Positions 40,960 through 49,288 of a DNA stretch of 64,000 bases are shown here, in pieces (position 1 is the first letter of the stretch; each line of letters begins with the position of its first letter). The stretch is from Micromonospora echinospora (lineage in GTDB: Bacteria > Actinomycetota > Actinomycetes > Mycobacteriales > Micromonosporaceae), in the NCBI RefSeq assembly GCF_900091495.1, contig NZ_LT607413.1, positions 2,170,001 through 2,234,000 of the forward strand. Reading direction: 5' to 3'. Under the pieces are notes generated by a model. It made no database searches. It saw only the letters and a program-made list of their open reading frames with translations, and was not told where the DNA came from. The position numbers and the translations under genes were made by a program.

Positions 40960-42000
40960 ATGAACTCCACCGACCGCCCCCGGCTCGCCGTCCGCTCCCC
41001 CGCCGACCTGATCGCCGCCGTGCCGTACCTTCTCGGCTTCCACCCGGCCGACAGCGTGGTGCTGGTCGCGCTCCGGGAAAAGCAGATCATCTTCGCCGCG
41101 CGCGCCGACCTGGCACCACCCGGGACCGACCCCGGCCCCGTCGCCCGGTACCTTGCCGCCGTGATCGGCCGGCAGGGCGCCGACGCGGCCACCGCCATCG
41201 GGTACGGTCCGGCCGCCCGGGTCACCGCGACGCTCGACGCGGTCCGCCGCGAGCTGGACGGGATCGGCCTCGCCGTGTTGGACGCCCTGCGGGTGGAGGA
41301 CGAGCGCTACTGGTCGTACCTCTGCGTCGACCCGGGGTGTTGCCCGCCGGAGGGCACCCGGTACGACCCCCGGGCCAGCCAGGTCACCGCCGCCGCCGTC
41401 TTCGCCGGGCAGGTCGCCCTTCCGGACCGGGCGGCGTTGACCGCCCAGGTGGCCCCGGTGGAGGGGCCGGCCCGGGAGGCGATGCGCGAGGCCACCGTGC
41501 AGGCCCGGGAACGACTCGGTGACCTGCTCGGTGCGGTGGCCCCGGAGGAACTGATCTCCGGTCGGGCGATGATCGGGGCCGCCCGGCAGGCGCACCGCGC
41601 GGCGGTGGAACGGACCCGACGCGGGGAGCGGTCGACCGACGACGACGTCGCCTGGCTCGGCGTACTGCTGACCTTCGTGCCGGCGCGGGACGAGGTGTGG
41701 GAACGCACCGACGGCGCGGACGAGCACCTCGCGCTCTGGACGGACGTGTTCCGCCGGGGCGAGCCGGAGGTGAGCGCCGCGCCGGGCTGCCTGCTGGCCT
41801 TCGCCGCGTTCCGGGCCGGGCAGGGTGCGTTGGCGGCGGTCGCCCTGGAACGGGTGCTCGCCCGCAACCCCGACTACTCGATGGCGCTGCTCCTCGACGA
41901 CCTGCTCCGCCAGGGCGTGCCACCGTCCCGGCTGACCGACTGGCCGGTGCTCAACGACAAGCGCACCGGCCGTCGCCGCCGTCGGCGGGGCGGCCGCTGA
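40960..42000 (+). CDS. DUF4192 domain-containing protein
   Basis: A 346-residue actinobacterial protein of unknown function. The family N-terminus is clear: LAVRSPADLIAAVPYLLGFHPADSVVLVALR. A second conserved block is DALRVEDERYWSYLCVDPGCCPPEGTRYD, then VAWLGVLLTFVPARDEVW and LLAFAAFRAGQGALAAVALERVLARNPDYSMALLL toward the C-terminus, ending in a basic RRRRRRGGR tail. The CC pair near residue 126 is conserved in the family as I recall it. ATG 40960; no Shine-Dalgarno and no convincing -10, so the start rests on homology. A palindrome sits 39 nt upstream. Confidence 0.9.
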   Translation: MNSTDRPRLAVRSPADLIAAVPYLLGFHPADSVVLVALREKQIIFAARADLAPPGTDPGPVARYLAAVIGRQGADAATAIGYGPAARVTATLDAVRRELDGIGLAVLDALRVEDERYWSYLCVDPGCCPPEGTRYDPRASQVTAAAVFAGQVALPDRAALTAQVAPVEGPAREAMREATVQARERLGDLLGAVAPEELISGRAMIGAARQAHRAAVERTRRGERSTDDDVAWLGVLLTFVPARDEVWERTDGADEHLALWTDVFRRGEPEVSAAPGCLLAFAAFRAGQGALAAVALERVLARNPDYSMALLLDDLLRQGVPPSRLTDWPVLNDKRTGRRRRRRGGR

Positions 42001-42050
42001 GCACAGCCGTAGGGCCGAAGCAGCCCGGTGGACAAGGTGACCACGGGCGG

Positions 42051-42056
42051 TACGGT
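42051..42056 (+). promoter_or_regulatory. -10 hexamer, leaderless TatA-like microgene
   Basis: TACGGT ends 7 nt before ATG 42064. Confidence 0.5.
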
Positions 42057-42063
42057 GCCTGGC

Positions 42064-42174
42064 ATGGGTGCTCTGAAGCCGTGGCACATAGCCGTCCTGC
42101 TCTGCGTCGTCGTGACCGCTGCGCTCGTCGTCGGCCTGGTCGCCCTCCTGGTCAAGCGGTCCGGCCGCCGGTAA
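42064..42174 (+). CDS. 36-residue single-helix protein with a TatA-like N-terminus
   Basis: A microgene of 36 codons. The first 13 residues, MGALKPWHIAVLL, match the start I know from actinobacterial TatA twin-arginine translocase subunits. One helix (WHIAVLLCVVVTAALVVGLVALL) and a basic VKRSGRR end follow. It lacks the FG hinge, the amphipathic helix and the acidic tail of TatA, so it is not a working TatA on its own. A TACGGT -10 ends 7 nt upstream, and the stop is followed by a hairpin, which support real expression. It could be a TatA-derived membrane microprotein, a regulator of Tat, or an unrelated protein sharing the start; I cannot choose. Confidence 0.7.
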   Translation: MGALKPWHIAVLLCVVVTAALVVGLVALLVKRSGRR

Positions 42175-42178
42175 CCGA

Positions 42179-42202
42179 GGCCGAGCGGGGCGTGTCTCGG
42201 CC
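42179..42202. terminator. hairpin between microgene and phosphatase
   Basis: 7-bp stem GGCCGAG/CTCGGCC (42179-42185 with 42196-42202), five nt after the microgene stop and overlapping the convergent phosphatase end. Confidence 0.5.
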
Positions 42203-42205
42203 GAC

Positions 42206-42844
42206 TCAGGCGGACAGCAGTCGTTCGCGCACCGCCGCGAGCGCCTCTGCCCCGACACCCGCCGCCAGCAGGTACGCCCGGACGCCGCCGTGGCGCTGGT
42301 CGAGGTGGGCGAGGGTGTGCCGCATTGGCTGCGGTGAACAGGAGTCGGTGAGCGCGTAGTCCGCCGCGATGTCCTCGGCGGCCACCCCGGCCACGGTCAG
42401 CAGGAGCGCCACCAGGACGCCGGTCCGGTCCCGTCCGGCCGTGCAGTGCACGAGGACACCGCCCGGCGGTGCCTCGGCCACGGCCCGGAAGGCCGCCGCG
42501 ATCTGGTGGCGGTTGTGGTCGAGCATCGGGGCGTAGGTGTCCGGCGGTGGGATGTAGGCCAGCACGTCGTCGAGCATCGGCACGTGCCGGTAGACCGGAT
42601 CGTGGACGAACGGACTCGGTCGCTGCTCACACTCCCAGGCCCACCGCAGGTCGACGATCCGGCTCACCTGGCCACTCCGGAGGGCCTCGACGGTGGGCGC
42701 TGCGAGTCGTTCGTGGCTGTCCGACCGGAGCAGGGCACCCCGCCGGATCAGGTGTCCGCCGGAGGTGGAAAGACCCCCGAGGTCACGCGCGTTCCGACAG
42801 CCGGACCAGTCAAGCACCCCTGCACCCCTCCGTACGCCGATCAC
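42206..42844 (-). CDS. tyrosine/serine protein phosphatase (PTP, PtpB type)
   Basis: A 212-residue dual-specificity-like phosphatase. The signature is VLVHCTAGRDRTGVLVALLL (HCxxGxxR, catalytic Cys at about residue 135). The N-terminus LDWSGCRNARDLGGL and LRSDSHERLAA are typical of the actinobacterial PtpB-like (Y_phosphatase3) group, whose members act on phosphoproteins or phosphoinositides. GTG 42844 lies 3 nt after the fdhD stop, so it is translated from the fdhD mRNA. Confidence 0.93.
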   Translation of the reverse strand: MIGVRRGAGVLDWSGCRNARDLGGLSTSGGHLIRRGALLRSDSHERLAAPTVEALRSGQVSRIVDLRWAWECEQRPSPFVHDPVYRHVPMLDDVLAYIPPPDTYAPMLDHNRHQIAAAFRAVAEAPPGGVLVHCTAGRDRTGVLVALLLTVAGVAAEDIAADYALTDSCSPQPMRHTLAHLDQRHGGVRAYLLAAGVGAEALAAVRERLLSA

Positions 42845-42847
42845 GGG

Positions 42848-43693
42848 TCAGCAGCTGATCCGGTGGTCGCCGGTGTAGACGTTCATGGTGTCGCCACGGA
42901 GGAAGCCGACCAGGGTCATCCCCGCCTCGGCGGCCAGGTCGGCGGCGAGGGTGCTCGGCGCGGAGACCGCTGCCAGCAGCGGGGCCCCGGCCATCCACGC
43001 CTTCTGGGTCAGTTCGAAGCTGGCCCGTCCGGAGACCAGGAGCAGGTGCCCGGCGAGCGGCAGTCGCCGTTCCCGGACGGCCCAGCCGACCACCTTGTCC
43101 ACCGCGTTGTGTCGACCCACGTCCTCCCGTAGCACGACCAGCTCACCGGTGGGGGTGAACAGGCCGGCCGCGTGCAGTCCGCCGGTGCGGTCGAAGCCAC
43201 GCTGGGCGGAACGCAGCGTGTCCGGTAGCGCCGCGAGCACCTCGGCCGGCACGGTCGTCGGATCGTCGGCGACCCGGTACGCCGAGCGGGTGCGCACCGA
43301 GTCGATGCTCGCCTTGCCGCACACGCCGCAGGAACTGGTGGTGTAGAAGTTGCGGGCCGGGTCGGTGGCCGGTTCGGGTACGCCGGGGGCCAGCACCACG
43401 TCGACCACGTTGTACGTGTTCGGTGTCTCCGTCCCGGCGCAGAGCTGGGCGGTGTGCACGTCGTCGGTCGACCGGATCAGCCCTTCGGTGAGCAGGAAGC
43501 CGAGCGCCAGGTCGAGATCGTCGCCGGGCGTCCGCATGGTGACCGCGAGGGGACGCCGACGGGCCGGACCGGCCGGACCGACCCGGATCTCCAACGGCTC
43601 CTCGGCGGCCAGGTTGTCCGGCCGGCGGACCACCCGCCCGTCCGGCCCGAGGTCGATGCGGAGCACGTTGCGTCGGTCAGTCGCCCGTCCCAT
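42848..43693 (-). CDS. fdhD: formate dehydrogenase accessory sulfurtransferase FdhD
   Basis: A 281-residue FdhD, which sulfurates the Moco cofactor of formate dehydrogenase. The catalytic motif is TSSCGVCGKASID (CxxC at about residues 122-125). Further marks are EEPLEIRVG, GFLLTEGLI, TGGLHAAGLF, EDVGRHNAVDKVVGWA and VSGRASFELTQKA. ATG 43693 is preceded by GGATGGGCGG. It is divergent from mobA across 61 bp and followed by the coupled phosphatase gene. Its presence implies a molybdenum- or tungsten-dependent formate dehydrogenase elsewhere in the genome. Confidence 0.96.
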   Translation of the reverse strand: MGRATDRRNVLRIDLGPDGRVVRRPDNLAAEEPLEIRVGPAGPARRRPLAVTMRTPGDDLDLALGFLLTEGLIRSTDDVHTAQLCAGTETPNTYNVVDVVLAPGVPEPATDPARNFYTTSSCGVCGKASIDSVRTRSAYRVADDPTTVPAEVLAALPDTLRSAQRGFDRTGGLHAAGLFTPTGELVVLREDVGRHNAVDKVVGWAVRERRLPLAGHLLLVSGRASFELTQKAWMAGAPLLAAVSAPSTLAADLAAEAGMTLVGFLRGDTMNVYTGDHRISC

Positions 43694-43742
43694 CCGCCCA
43701 TCCTGCCCTGCCCGGCGACAGCGACGTGCACCCGGCGAGGGC

Positions 43743-43748
43743 TACCGT
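43743..43748 (+). promoter_or_regulatory. -10 hexamer, leaderless mobA mRNA
   Basis: TACCGT ends 6 nt before ATG 43755, in the fdhD/mobA divergent gap. Confidence 0.5.
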
Positions 43749-43754
43749 GGGCGG

Positions 43755-44357
43755 ATGTCCGGCTATGCGGCGGTGGTGCTGACCGGCGGCGCGGCGCGTC
43801 GGCTGGGTGGGGTCGACAAGCCCGGCCTCCCGATCGGGGGCCGCCCGATGCGGGACCGGGTCCTGGCGGCGGTCGCCGACGCGACGCCCCGGATCGTGGT
43901 CGGCCCGGAGACCACCCCCGTGCCCGCCGACGTCCGGCTGACCCGGGAGGAACCCGCCGGTGGCGGGCCGGTCGCGGCCGTCGCCGCCGGACTGGCCCTG
44001 CTGCCACCGGGGACGACCACGGTCGCGCTGCTCGCCGGTGACCTGCCGCTGCTCACCGCCGAGGCCGTGGGTGAGCTGCGCCGGGCGCTCGCCGCCGACC
44101 CGAGCGCCGACGGGGTCTGCCACGTCGACCCGGACGGCCGGCGACAGTCGCTCTGTGGCCTCTGGCGGGTGGCTCCGCTGCGGGCTGCCGTCGACCGGCT
44201 CACCGCCGACCGGGGTGGGCTCACCGGGGCGTCGGTCCGGGCGCTCCTGGCCGGGTTGACCGTGGCCGAGCTGCGCTGGTCCGGGGTGGGTCCGCCGCCC
44301 TGGTTCGACTGCGACACTGACGACGACGTACGCCGGGCGGAGGAGTGGACGCGATGA
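43755..44357 (+). CDS. mobA: molybdenum cofactor guanylyltransferase MobA
   Basis: A 200-residue nucleotidyltransferase that adds GMP to Moco to make MGD, used by DMSO-reductase family enzymes such as formate dehydrogenase. The GTP loop is VVLTGGAARRLGGVDKPGLPIGG, slightly shortened from the usual LAGG--RMGG-DK. VALLAGDLPLLTAEAV carries the metal Asp, and WFDCDTDDDVRRAEEW is the family end. ATG 43755 lies 6 nt after TACCGT. The stop overlaps the DUF6457 start (ATGA), giving a coupled pair. Confidence 0.94.
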   Translation: MSGYAAVVLTGGAARRLGGVDKPGLPIGGRPMRDRVLAAVADATPRIVVGPETTPVPADVRLTREEPAGGGPVAAVAAGLALLPPGTTTVALLAGDLPLLTAEAVGELRRALAADPSADGVCHVDPDGRRQSLCGLWRVAPLRAAVDRLTADRGGLTGASVRALLAGLTVAELRWSGVGPPPWFDCDTDDDVRRAEEWTR

Positions 44358-44611
44358 CGCGGATGGACGACTGGGTGGCGGCGGCCTGTGCCGAACTGGA
44401 CCTCGATCCGACCGGGGTGCCGGTGCCGGAGGTGCTCGACCTTGCCCGGGACGTCGCCCACAACGTGCTGCGCCCGGGCGCGCCGGTCACCGCGTACCTG
44501 CTGGGGTTGGCGGTCGGCCGGGGCGCGGACCCGGCGGCGACCGCGGCGCGGCTCGGCGGGCTGGCCCGGTCCTGGCCGGTGGAGTTGGGCGGTGAGGGCA
44601 CCGCGGGTTGA
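44354..44611 (+). CDS. DUF6457 domain protein, MobA partner
   Basis: An 85-residue helical protein: MDDWVAAACAELDLDP, VLDLARDVAHNVLRPGAPVTAYLLGLAVGRG and AARLGGLARSW are the family landmarks. DUF6457 is regularly found next to, or fused to, MobA/NTP-transferase proteins in actinobacteria, so it probably assists Moco nucleotide attachment. ATG 44354 overlaps the mobA stop. The function is inferred from linkage only. Confidence 0.88.
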   Translation: MTRMDDWVAAACAELDLDPTGVPVPEVLDLARDVAHNVLRPGAPVTAYLLGLAVGRGADPAATAARLGGLARSWPVELGGEGTAG

Positions 44612-44662
44612 TTCGCCCGCCCGGTGCCGTGGGTAGGGTGGCCCTGACGGACGGAGGCGATC

Positions 44663-45775
44663 ATGACGGCAGACCACCCCTCGACGCCGGTCGATGGCGC
44701 GGCCGGCGCCATGCCGGATCACCATGAGTCAATCCTTCTCGACGAGCCGACCACGGCCGACCTGCGCGCCAAGGTGACCGAGGCGTGGCGGGAGTTCGCC
44801 CGGGCGCTCGCCGCACGGCTCGGCGACCTGCCGGTGGGCGCGCATCTGGCGGTCACCCTCGACCCCACCGCCTCCGGCACCGGCGACGCCGTCTACTCGA
44901 TCAGCGTGGACGTCGACGACGAGGGGCGGCTCGTCGCCCGCGCGGTCGGCAACGCCACCCTGCCGGAGGGGTACCGGCTGAACCGCACGGCGGTGGCCGA
45001 CATGATCGCGCTCGGCTGGTCGCCGCCGGGGGTGGTGGAGGGGTCCGGCGAGTACTTCGGCCTGATCGGCGCCGTCGACGGGGCGACCCGTCTAGCGGCG
45101 GTCGTCTCCCGCACCCTCCGGGACGTCTACGGGGCACCGCACCCGGCGTTCCTGGTCTACCTGGTGCACGACGTCGAGGGAGAGCCGCTCCCGACGGGCC
45201 CGCTCGGCACCGCGCGCAGTGAGTTCGGCCCGGACCGCGACGTCGAGGCGGACCTCGACGAGGCCCTCGCCGCCGCAGCCACCCAGACCGGGACGAACGA
45301 TGTCCTGGCGCTGGCCGAGCAGGTCCGGACGGTCGTCTCCAGCATGCTCAAGTCGGACTCGGACAAGCTCCAGGTCGACTCGGACGGTGACATCAACATC
45401 CGGGCCGGTTCGGCGATGGTCTTCGTCCGGGTCCGCGACAATCCGCCCCTGGTCGACGTCTTCTCCCCGGTGCTCACCGAGGTGGAGCCGACCGAGCGGC
45501 TGTACGTCAAGCTCTCCGAACTGACCAACCGGATGCCGATCGGGCGGCTCTACTGCGCCGAGGACACGGTGTGGGCCTCCATTCCGGTCTTCGGTCGGAA
45601 CTTCCAGGCCACCCACCTCATGCTGGCTGTGCAGGTGATGACGGGGCTGGCGGACGAACTGGACGACCGGCTGCACGGCGAGTTCGGCGGCAAGCGGTTC
45701 TTCGGGGAGGGCGACAAGCCCAGCCGGCGTGAGCAGGAGGAGCCGGGCGAGCACCGAACCGGCATGTACCTCTGA
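44663..45775 (+). CDS. TY-Chap / YbjN-type peptide-binding chaperone
   Basis: A 370-residue protein with two domains. Residues 20-180 (TTADLRAKVTEAWREFARALAARLGDLP, ending with ALAAA) form the TY-Chap N-terminal alpha/beta domain. Residues 225-340 (LALAEQVRTVVSSMLKSDSDKLQVDSDGDINIRAGSAMVFVRV) match the YbjN/CesT chaperone fold, with IPVFGRNFQATHLMLAVQVM near the end. Such proteins occur near type VII or other secretion and envelope systems in actinobacteria; none is adjacent. ATG 44663 has GGAGG 8 nt upstream. A hairpin terminator follows. Confidence 0.85.
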   Translation: MTADHPSTPVDGAAGAMPDHHESILLDEPTTADLRAKVTEAWREFARALAARLGDLPVGAHLAVTLDPTASGTGDAVYSISVDVDDEGRLVARAVGNATLPEGYRLNRTAVADMIALGWSPPGVVEGSGEYFGLIGAVDGATRLAAVVSRTLRDVYGAPHPAFLVYLVHDVEGEPLPTGPLGTARSEFGPDRDVEADLDEALAAAATQTGTNDVLALAEQVRTVVSSMLKSDSDKLQVDSDGDINIRAGSAMVFVRVRDNPPLVDVFSPVLTEVEPTERLYVKLSELTNRMPIGRLYCAEDTVWASIPVFGRNFQATHLMLAVQVMTGLADELDDRLHGEFGGKRFFGEGDKPSRREQEEPGEHRTGMYL

Positions 45776-45883
45776 CGCGGCACGTCGGGGCGGACCGGGA
45801 TGTCGATCTTCGACGCCCCGGCCACCTGCCGTCGAAGCAGCACCTGATCCACCTGCCGGGCGAAGCGCCGGTGACGGGGAGGC

Positions 45884-45922
45884 GGGTGGGGCCCGGCAAA
45901 CCCCGAGAGCCGGGCCCCACCC
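45884..45922. terminator. bidirectional terminator
   Basis: Perfect 14-bp stem (45884-45897 with 45909-45922), loop 11 nt, between the convergent chaperone and beta-propeller genes. Confidence 0.8.
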
Positions 45923-45939
45923 GTTGAGGGGAGGAAGGT

Positions 45940-47850
45940 TCAGGTCGCCGGGATCCAGTTCCGTTCGGCGAGGTTGGTCGGGTCGGTGGCCTGGAGCCCG
46001 ACGTCGGAGAGGGTCCAGAGGGTGTCGCCGACGATCAGGGAGCGGGTGATCCCGGCCCGGTGGTCATCGCCGGGGTGGGCGATCCGGCCGACCTCGGTGA
46101 GCCGCGACCCGTCGGTCCGCAGCACCAACGCCTCCTGCCCGACGTGCCGGCGCCCGGACACCGGCAGCACCACCAGTCCGCTGCCCGGCCAGTACAGCAG
46201 GGCGTGCGGATCGTGCTCGGCCGGCGAGTACGTACCCGGCCGGTGGTGGTGGGCGATCCGGGTCGGCTTCGCCGGGTCGGCCACGTCGAAGAGGGAGACC
46301 AGCAGCCCCTGGCGGACGCCCTGCCCGTTGGCCTCCTGCCCGACCCCGAGCAGCCGACCCTCGCCCACCGGTTGCAGGTGCCCCGAGTAGCCGGTGATCT
46401 TCAGCTCGCCGGTCACCTTCGGGGCGGTCGGGTCGCGCAGGTCGAGCGTGTAGAGCGGGTCGGTCTCCCGGAAGGTGACCACGTACCCGGTGGTGCCGAG
46501 GTAGCGCACCGAAAAGATCCGTTCACCCCGGCCGAGCCCGTCGACCATGCCGACCTGACGCAGTTCGTCCCCGTCGGTACGCAGCACGTACACCGCCGAA
46601 CTGGAGGTCGCGCCCCGGACACGACCCTCCGGGTCGGTGGTGGTGGCGACCCGCAGGTGGCCCTCCCACTCGGAGAGCGCGTACTGGTTGAGCAGGTGAC
46701 CGGGGACGGACCCGGAGGCGACGTACCGAGGCCGTCCGGGTGCGGTGAGGTCGAACCGGTGGAGCCCGGTGACCGGCCCGGCCACTGCGCCGGAGCCGAG
46801 CCGCCGGGTGGTGACGGCTCGCCCGCCCCGGTGGTCGGCGACGTAGAGGCTGGCGGCGGTGGCGTAGACGGTCTCGCCCTCCGCTGTCACACCGACCGGG
46901 TCGCCGTCGCCCAGTCGCCCGCCCCCGAGGTCGAAGCTGAGCAGGTTCAGCAGGGCGGTGCCGGTGTGCCCGGTGGGCCGGGAGAGCCGGTCGCAGGGGA
47001 GTTGGCCGGTGTGTCGGCCGTCGCTGTCGGTCCATTCGTACCGGGGCAGCCAGTCCTCCAGCGGAGCCTGGTCGACCGCCGCCTGGTTGGCCGCGATCCG
47101 CTCCGCGTCGGTGGCGTCCCCGGAGGGCTGGGGGAAGGCGATGCGGGGGCGGGACCGGACCACCACCCGAGCGGTCTCGCCGACCTTTCGCGCGTCGACC
47201 AGTTCGCCGTCGACCCGGTACTCACCGACCACCTTCGGCGTCCCGGTCAGGTCGACCAGGAGCACGCCGGTCCGGCCGGCGGCCAGCGGGTGGGGGACGG
47301 CACGGCGGTCGGTGCCGGGTGCCGGCAGGACGTCGGGGGCACCGGGGAGGTGCGCGAGGACGAGCGCCCGGTCGCCGTGCAGCAGCAGCCGCCCGGTCAC
47401 CCAGTTGCCGTCCCGGGCGGCCCGCTCAAGGTCGAGCCGGCCGGTCGGCGCACGGCGGACGGGGTCGACGACCCGCAGCACGCCCCCGGTGAGCGTGACG
47501 ATCCGTTTCCCGTCGGTCTTGACCACGTCGGGTTCGTCGGCGGCGGCCTCGTGGTTGTTGGTGGCCGAGTGCGGCTGCTGTGGTGGAGCGGCGGCGGCCG
47601 GGCCGGCACCGGTCCGCGCGCCGCCGCGCTCGGCCGAGGCGACCTGCGGCACCGGTCCGCCCGGCAGCCCCCATGGACCGACCGAACTCCGGGCGGCGGC
47701 GCGCAGGTCGGCCAGGGCGTTCGGACAGGAGTCGAAGGCGACCAGTCGCAGGACGGTCGGGGTGCGGTCCGGTTGGTCCCGCCGCGAGGTGTCGGCTGTG
47801 CAGCCGGCCACCAACGTGAGCGCGGTGAGGGCGACGATTCCCCGTCTCAT
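45940..47850 (-). CDS. secreted beta-propeller lipoprotein
   Basis: A 636-residue lipoprotein. The signal peptide MRRGIVALTALTLVAGC ends in a perfect lipobox (LVAGC, Cys 17). The mature protein carries a PF09826-type beta-propeller: DEPDVVKTDGKRIVTL near residue 107 is the family's entry motif. Blade-like repeats follow (LLVDLTGTPKVVGEYRV, LFDVADPAKPTRIAHH, LYTLDLRDPTAPKVTGELKITGYSGHLQPVG). The C-terminus NLAERNWIPAT is also typical. Long Ala/Pro stretch at 80-100. These proteins bind ligands or partners at the cell surface; none is known for this one. ATG 47850, no clear ribosome binding site. Confidence 0.9.
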   Translation of the reverse strand: MRRGIVALTALTLVAGCTADTSRRDQPDRTPTVLRLVAFDSCPNALADLRAAARSSVGPWGLPGGPVPQVASAERGGARTGAGPAAAAPPQQPHSATNNHEAAADEPDVVKTDGKRIVTLTGGVLRVVDPVRRAPTGRLDLERAARDGNWVTGRLLLHGDRALVLAHLPGAPDVLPAPGTDRRAVPHPLAAGRTGVLLVDLTGTPKVVGEYRVDGELVDARKVGETARVVVRSRPRIAFPQPSGDATDAERIAANQAAVDQAPLEDWLPRYEWTDSDGRHTGQLPCDRLSRPTGHTGTALLNLLSFDLGGGRLGDGDPVGVTAEGETVYATAASLYVADHRGGRAVTTRRLGSGAVAGPVTGLHRFDLTAPGRPRYVASGSVPGHLLNQYALSEWEGHLRVATTTDPEGRVRGATSSSAVYVLRTDGDELRQVGMVDGLGRGERIFSVRYLGTTGYVVTFRETDPLYTLDLRDPTAPKVTGELKITGYSGHLQPVGEGRLLGVGQEANGQGVRQGLLVSLFDVADPAKPTRIAHHHRPGTYSPAEHDPHALLYWPGSGLVVLPVSGRRHVGQEALVLRTDGSRLTEVGRIAHPGDDHRAGITRSLIVGDTLWTLSDVGLQATDPTNLAERNWIPAT

Positions 47851-47921
47851 GGAGTGTTCCGACGTGCCGGATACCCGCCCGGTTCCGTTCCCCGTGTCCT
47901 TCCTTGGCGCGGCCGTCGGGC

Positions 47922-48380
47922 TCAGCGGGTGGAGGGACCGACTCCGGGTGACTCGACCAGGCGGGACAGCACGATCGCGCTCTTGGTCGAGGTGACGAAG
48001 GGTTCCGCGCGGAGCTTCTCCAGGGCCTGTTCGAGGTGGTTCATGTCGGCGGCGCGAAGGTGCACCAGGGCGTCCGCCTCGCCGGAGACGGTGTACGCGC
48101 CGACCACCTCCGGGTGCCGGCGGGCGACCGCGCCGATCTGGGCCGGGGTGGTCCGGCCGGCGCAGAACAGCTCGACGAACGCCTCGGTGGTCCAACCGAC
48201 GGCGGCCGGGTCGACGACGGCGGTGAATCCCCGGATCACCCCGGTGGCGCGCAACCGGTCGACCCGCCGCTTGACCGCCGGGGCGGACAGCGAGACCCGC
48301 GTGCCGATCTCCGCGTACGAGGCGCGGGCGTCCGCAACGAGCAGCGCAATGATTCGCTGGTCTACGGCGTCTATCTGCAA
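47922..48380 (-). CDS. Lrp/AsnC family transcriptional regulator
   Basis: A 152-residue feast/famine regulator. The helix-turn-helix is YAEIGTRVSLSAPAVKRRVDRLRATGVIRGFTAVV at about 20-55, and the C-terminal RAM (ligand) domain includes VVGAYTVSGEADALVHLRAADMNHLE. The best start is TTG 48380 (LQIDAVDQRII) behind AAGGGGCGG; another TTG lies 7 codons upstream. It is divergent from the dimethylargininase gene across 68 nt, the usual arrangement for a regulator of that gene, with amino acids such as arginine as a likely effector. Confidence 0.92.
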   Translation of the reverse strand: MQIDAVDQRIIALLVADARASYAEIGTRVSLSAPAVKRRVDRLRATGVIRGFTAVVDPAAVGWTTEAFVELFCAGRTTPAQIGAVARRHPEVVGAYTVSGEADALVHLRAADMNHLEQALEKLRAEPFVTSTKSAIVLSRLVESPGVGPSTR

Positions 48381-48413
48381 CGTTCCGCCCCTTGGAAGCA
48401 ATGGTTGTGGCTG

Positions 48414-48440
48414 TTGACGACGGTCTACCGTACCTAACCT
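48414..48440 (+). promoter_or_regulatory. candidate promoter of the dimethylargininase gene
   Basis: TTGACG (48414-48419) as -35 and TAACCT (48435-48440) as -10 are separated by 15 nt; the -10 ends 8 nt before GTG 48449, so the mRNA is likely leaderless. It lies in the 68-nt gap shared with the Lrp gene, a likely Lrp binding region. Confidence 0.5.
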
Positions 48441-48448
48441 TGGTCATC

Positions 48449-49273
48449 GTGAACCAGCAGCGAGTGCCGCGAAAGCGGACATATCTCATGTGCTCGCCCG
48501 GGCACTTCGCGGTCGAGTACGCGATCAACCCGTGGATGGACGTCGCCACGCCGGTCGACGCCGCCCTCGCCGTCAAGCAGTGGGACCGGCTGCGGGAGAC
48601 TCTGGTCAAACTCGGGCACACCGTGCACCTGCTGGAACCGCAGGCGGGTCTGCCGGACATGGTCTACGCCGCCAACGGCGCGTTCGTGGTCGACGGCATC
48701 GTCTACGGCGCGCGCTTCAAGCACGAACAACGCGCCGCCGAGGCCGCCGCGCACCGCGCCTTCTACGAGGAGCAGGGCTGGCGGTTCATCGCCCCGAACG
48801 AGACCAACGAGGGCGAGGGCGACTTCGCGTACGTGCCGGAGGCGCACGGCGGTCTGGTTCTCGCCGGGTACGGCTTCCGCACCGACCCGGCCGCCCACGC
48901 GGAGGCGCAGGAGGCGCTCGGGCGTCCGGTGGTCTCGCTGCACCTGGTCGACCCGCGCTTCTACCACCTGGACGTGGCACTCGCTGCGATCGACGACACC
49001 AACATCGTCTACTTCCCCGGCGCGTTCTCCCACGCCAGCCAGCGGGTGCTGGCCCAGCTCTTCCCGGACGCGGTGGTCGCGGACGACACCGACGCCCTCG
49101 CCTTCGGGCTCAACCTGGTCAGCGACGGGGCGAACGTGATGCTCAACAGCGAGGCCACCCGCCTGGCCGAGAAGCTGAAGGCCGCCGGTTACACCCCGGT
49201 GCCGGTCGAGTTGACCGAGCTGAAGAAGGGTGGCGGCAGCGTGAAGTGCTGCATCGCCGAGTTGCGGCACTGA
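48449..49273 (+). CDS. ddaH: dimethylarginine dimethylaminohydrolase-like (DDAH)
   Basis: A 274-residue guanidino-modifying enzyme of the DDAH/arginine deiminase fold, likely hydrolysing Nomega-methylated arginine to citrulline or a related amidine. Visible residues include PDMVYAANGAFVVDG (substrate loop), the acidic NEGEGDFAYV, the catalytic His in RFYHLDVAL, and the nucleophile Cys in GGGSVKCCIAEL at the end. GTG 48449 is set by homology (VNQQRVPRKRTYLMCSPGHF) and by the nearby -10; an inner ATG at 48488 is less likely. Divergent Lrp regulator. DDAH and some ornithine-side amidinohydrolases are hard to tell apart by reading. Confidence 0.85.
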   Translation: MNQQRVPRKRTYLMCSPGHFAVEYAINPWMDVATPVDAALAVKQWDRLRETLVKLGHTVHLLEPQAGLPDMVYAANGAFVVDGIVYGARFKHEQRAAEAAAHRAFYEEQGWRFIAPNETNEGEGDFAYVPEAHGGLVLAGYGFRTDPAAHAEAQEALGRPVVSLHLVDPRFYHLDVALAAIDDTNIVYFPGAFSHASQRVLAQLFPDAVVADDTDALAFGLNLVSDGANVMLNSEATRLAEKLKAAGYTPVPVELTELKKGGGSVKCCIAELRH

Positions 49274-49288
49274 CCACGCCTCGACCAC

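Noticed and set aside
45940..48660. A 906-codon frame extending the beta-propeller gene upstream through the Lrp gene
   Set aside because: The lipoprotein signal peptide at 47850 marks the real start; upstream residues are the wrong frame of the Lrp and ddaH genes.
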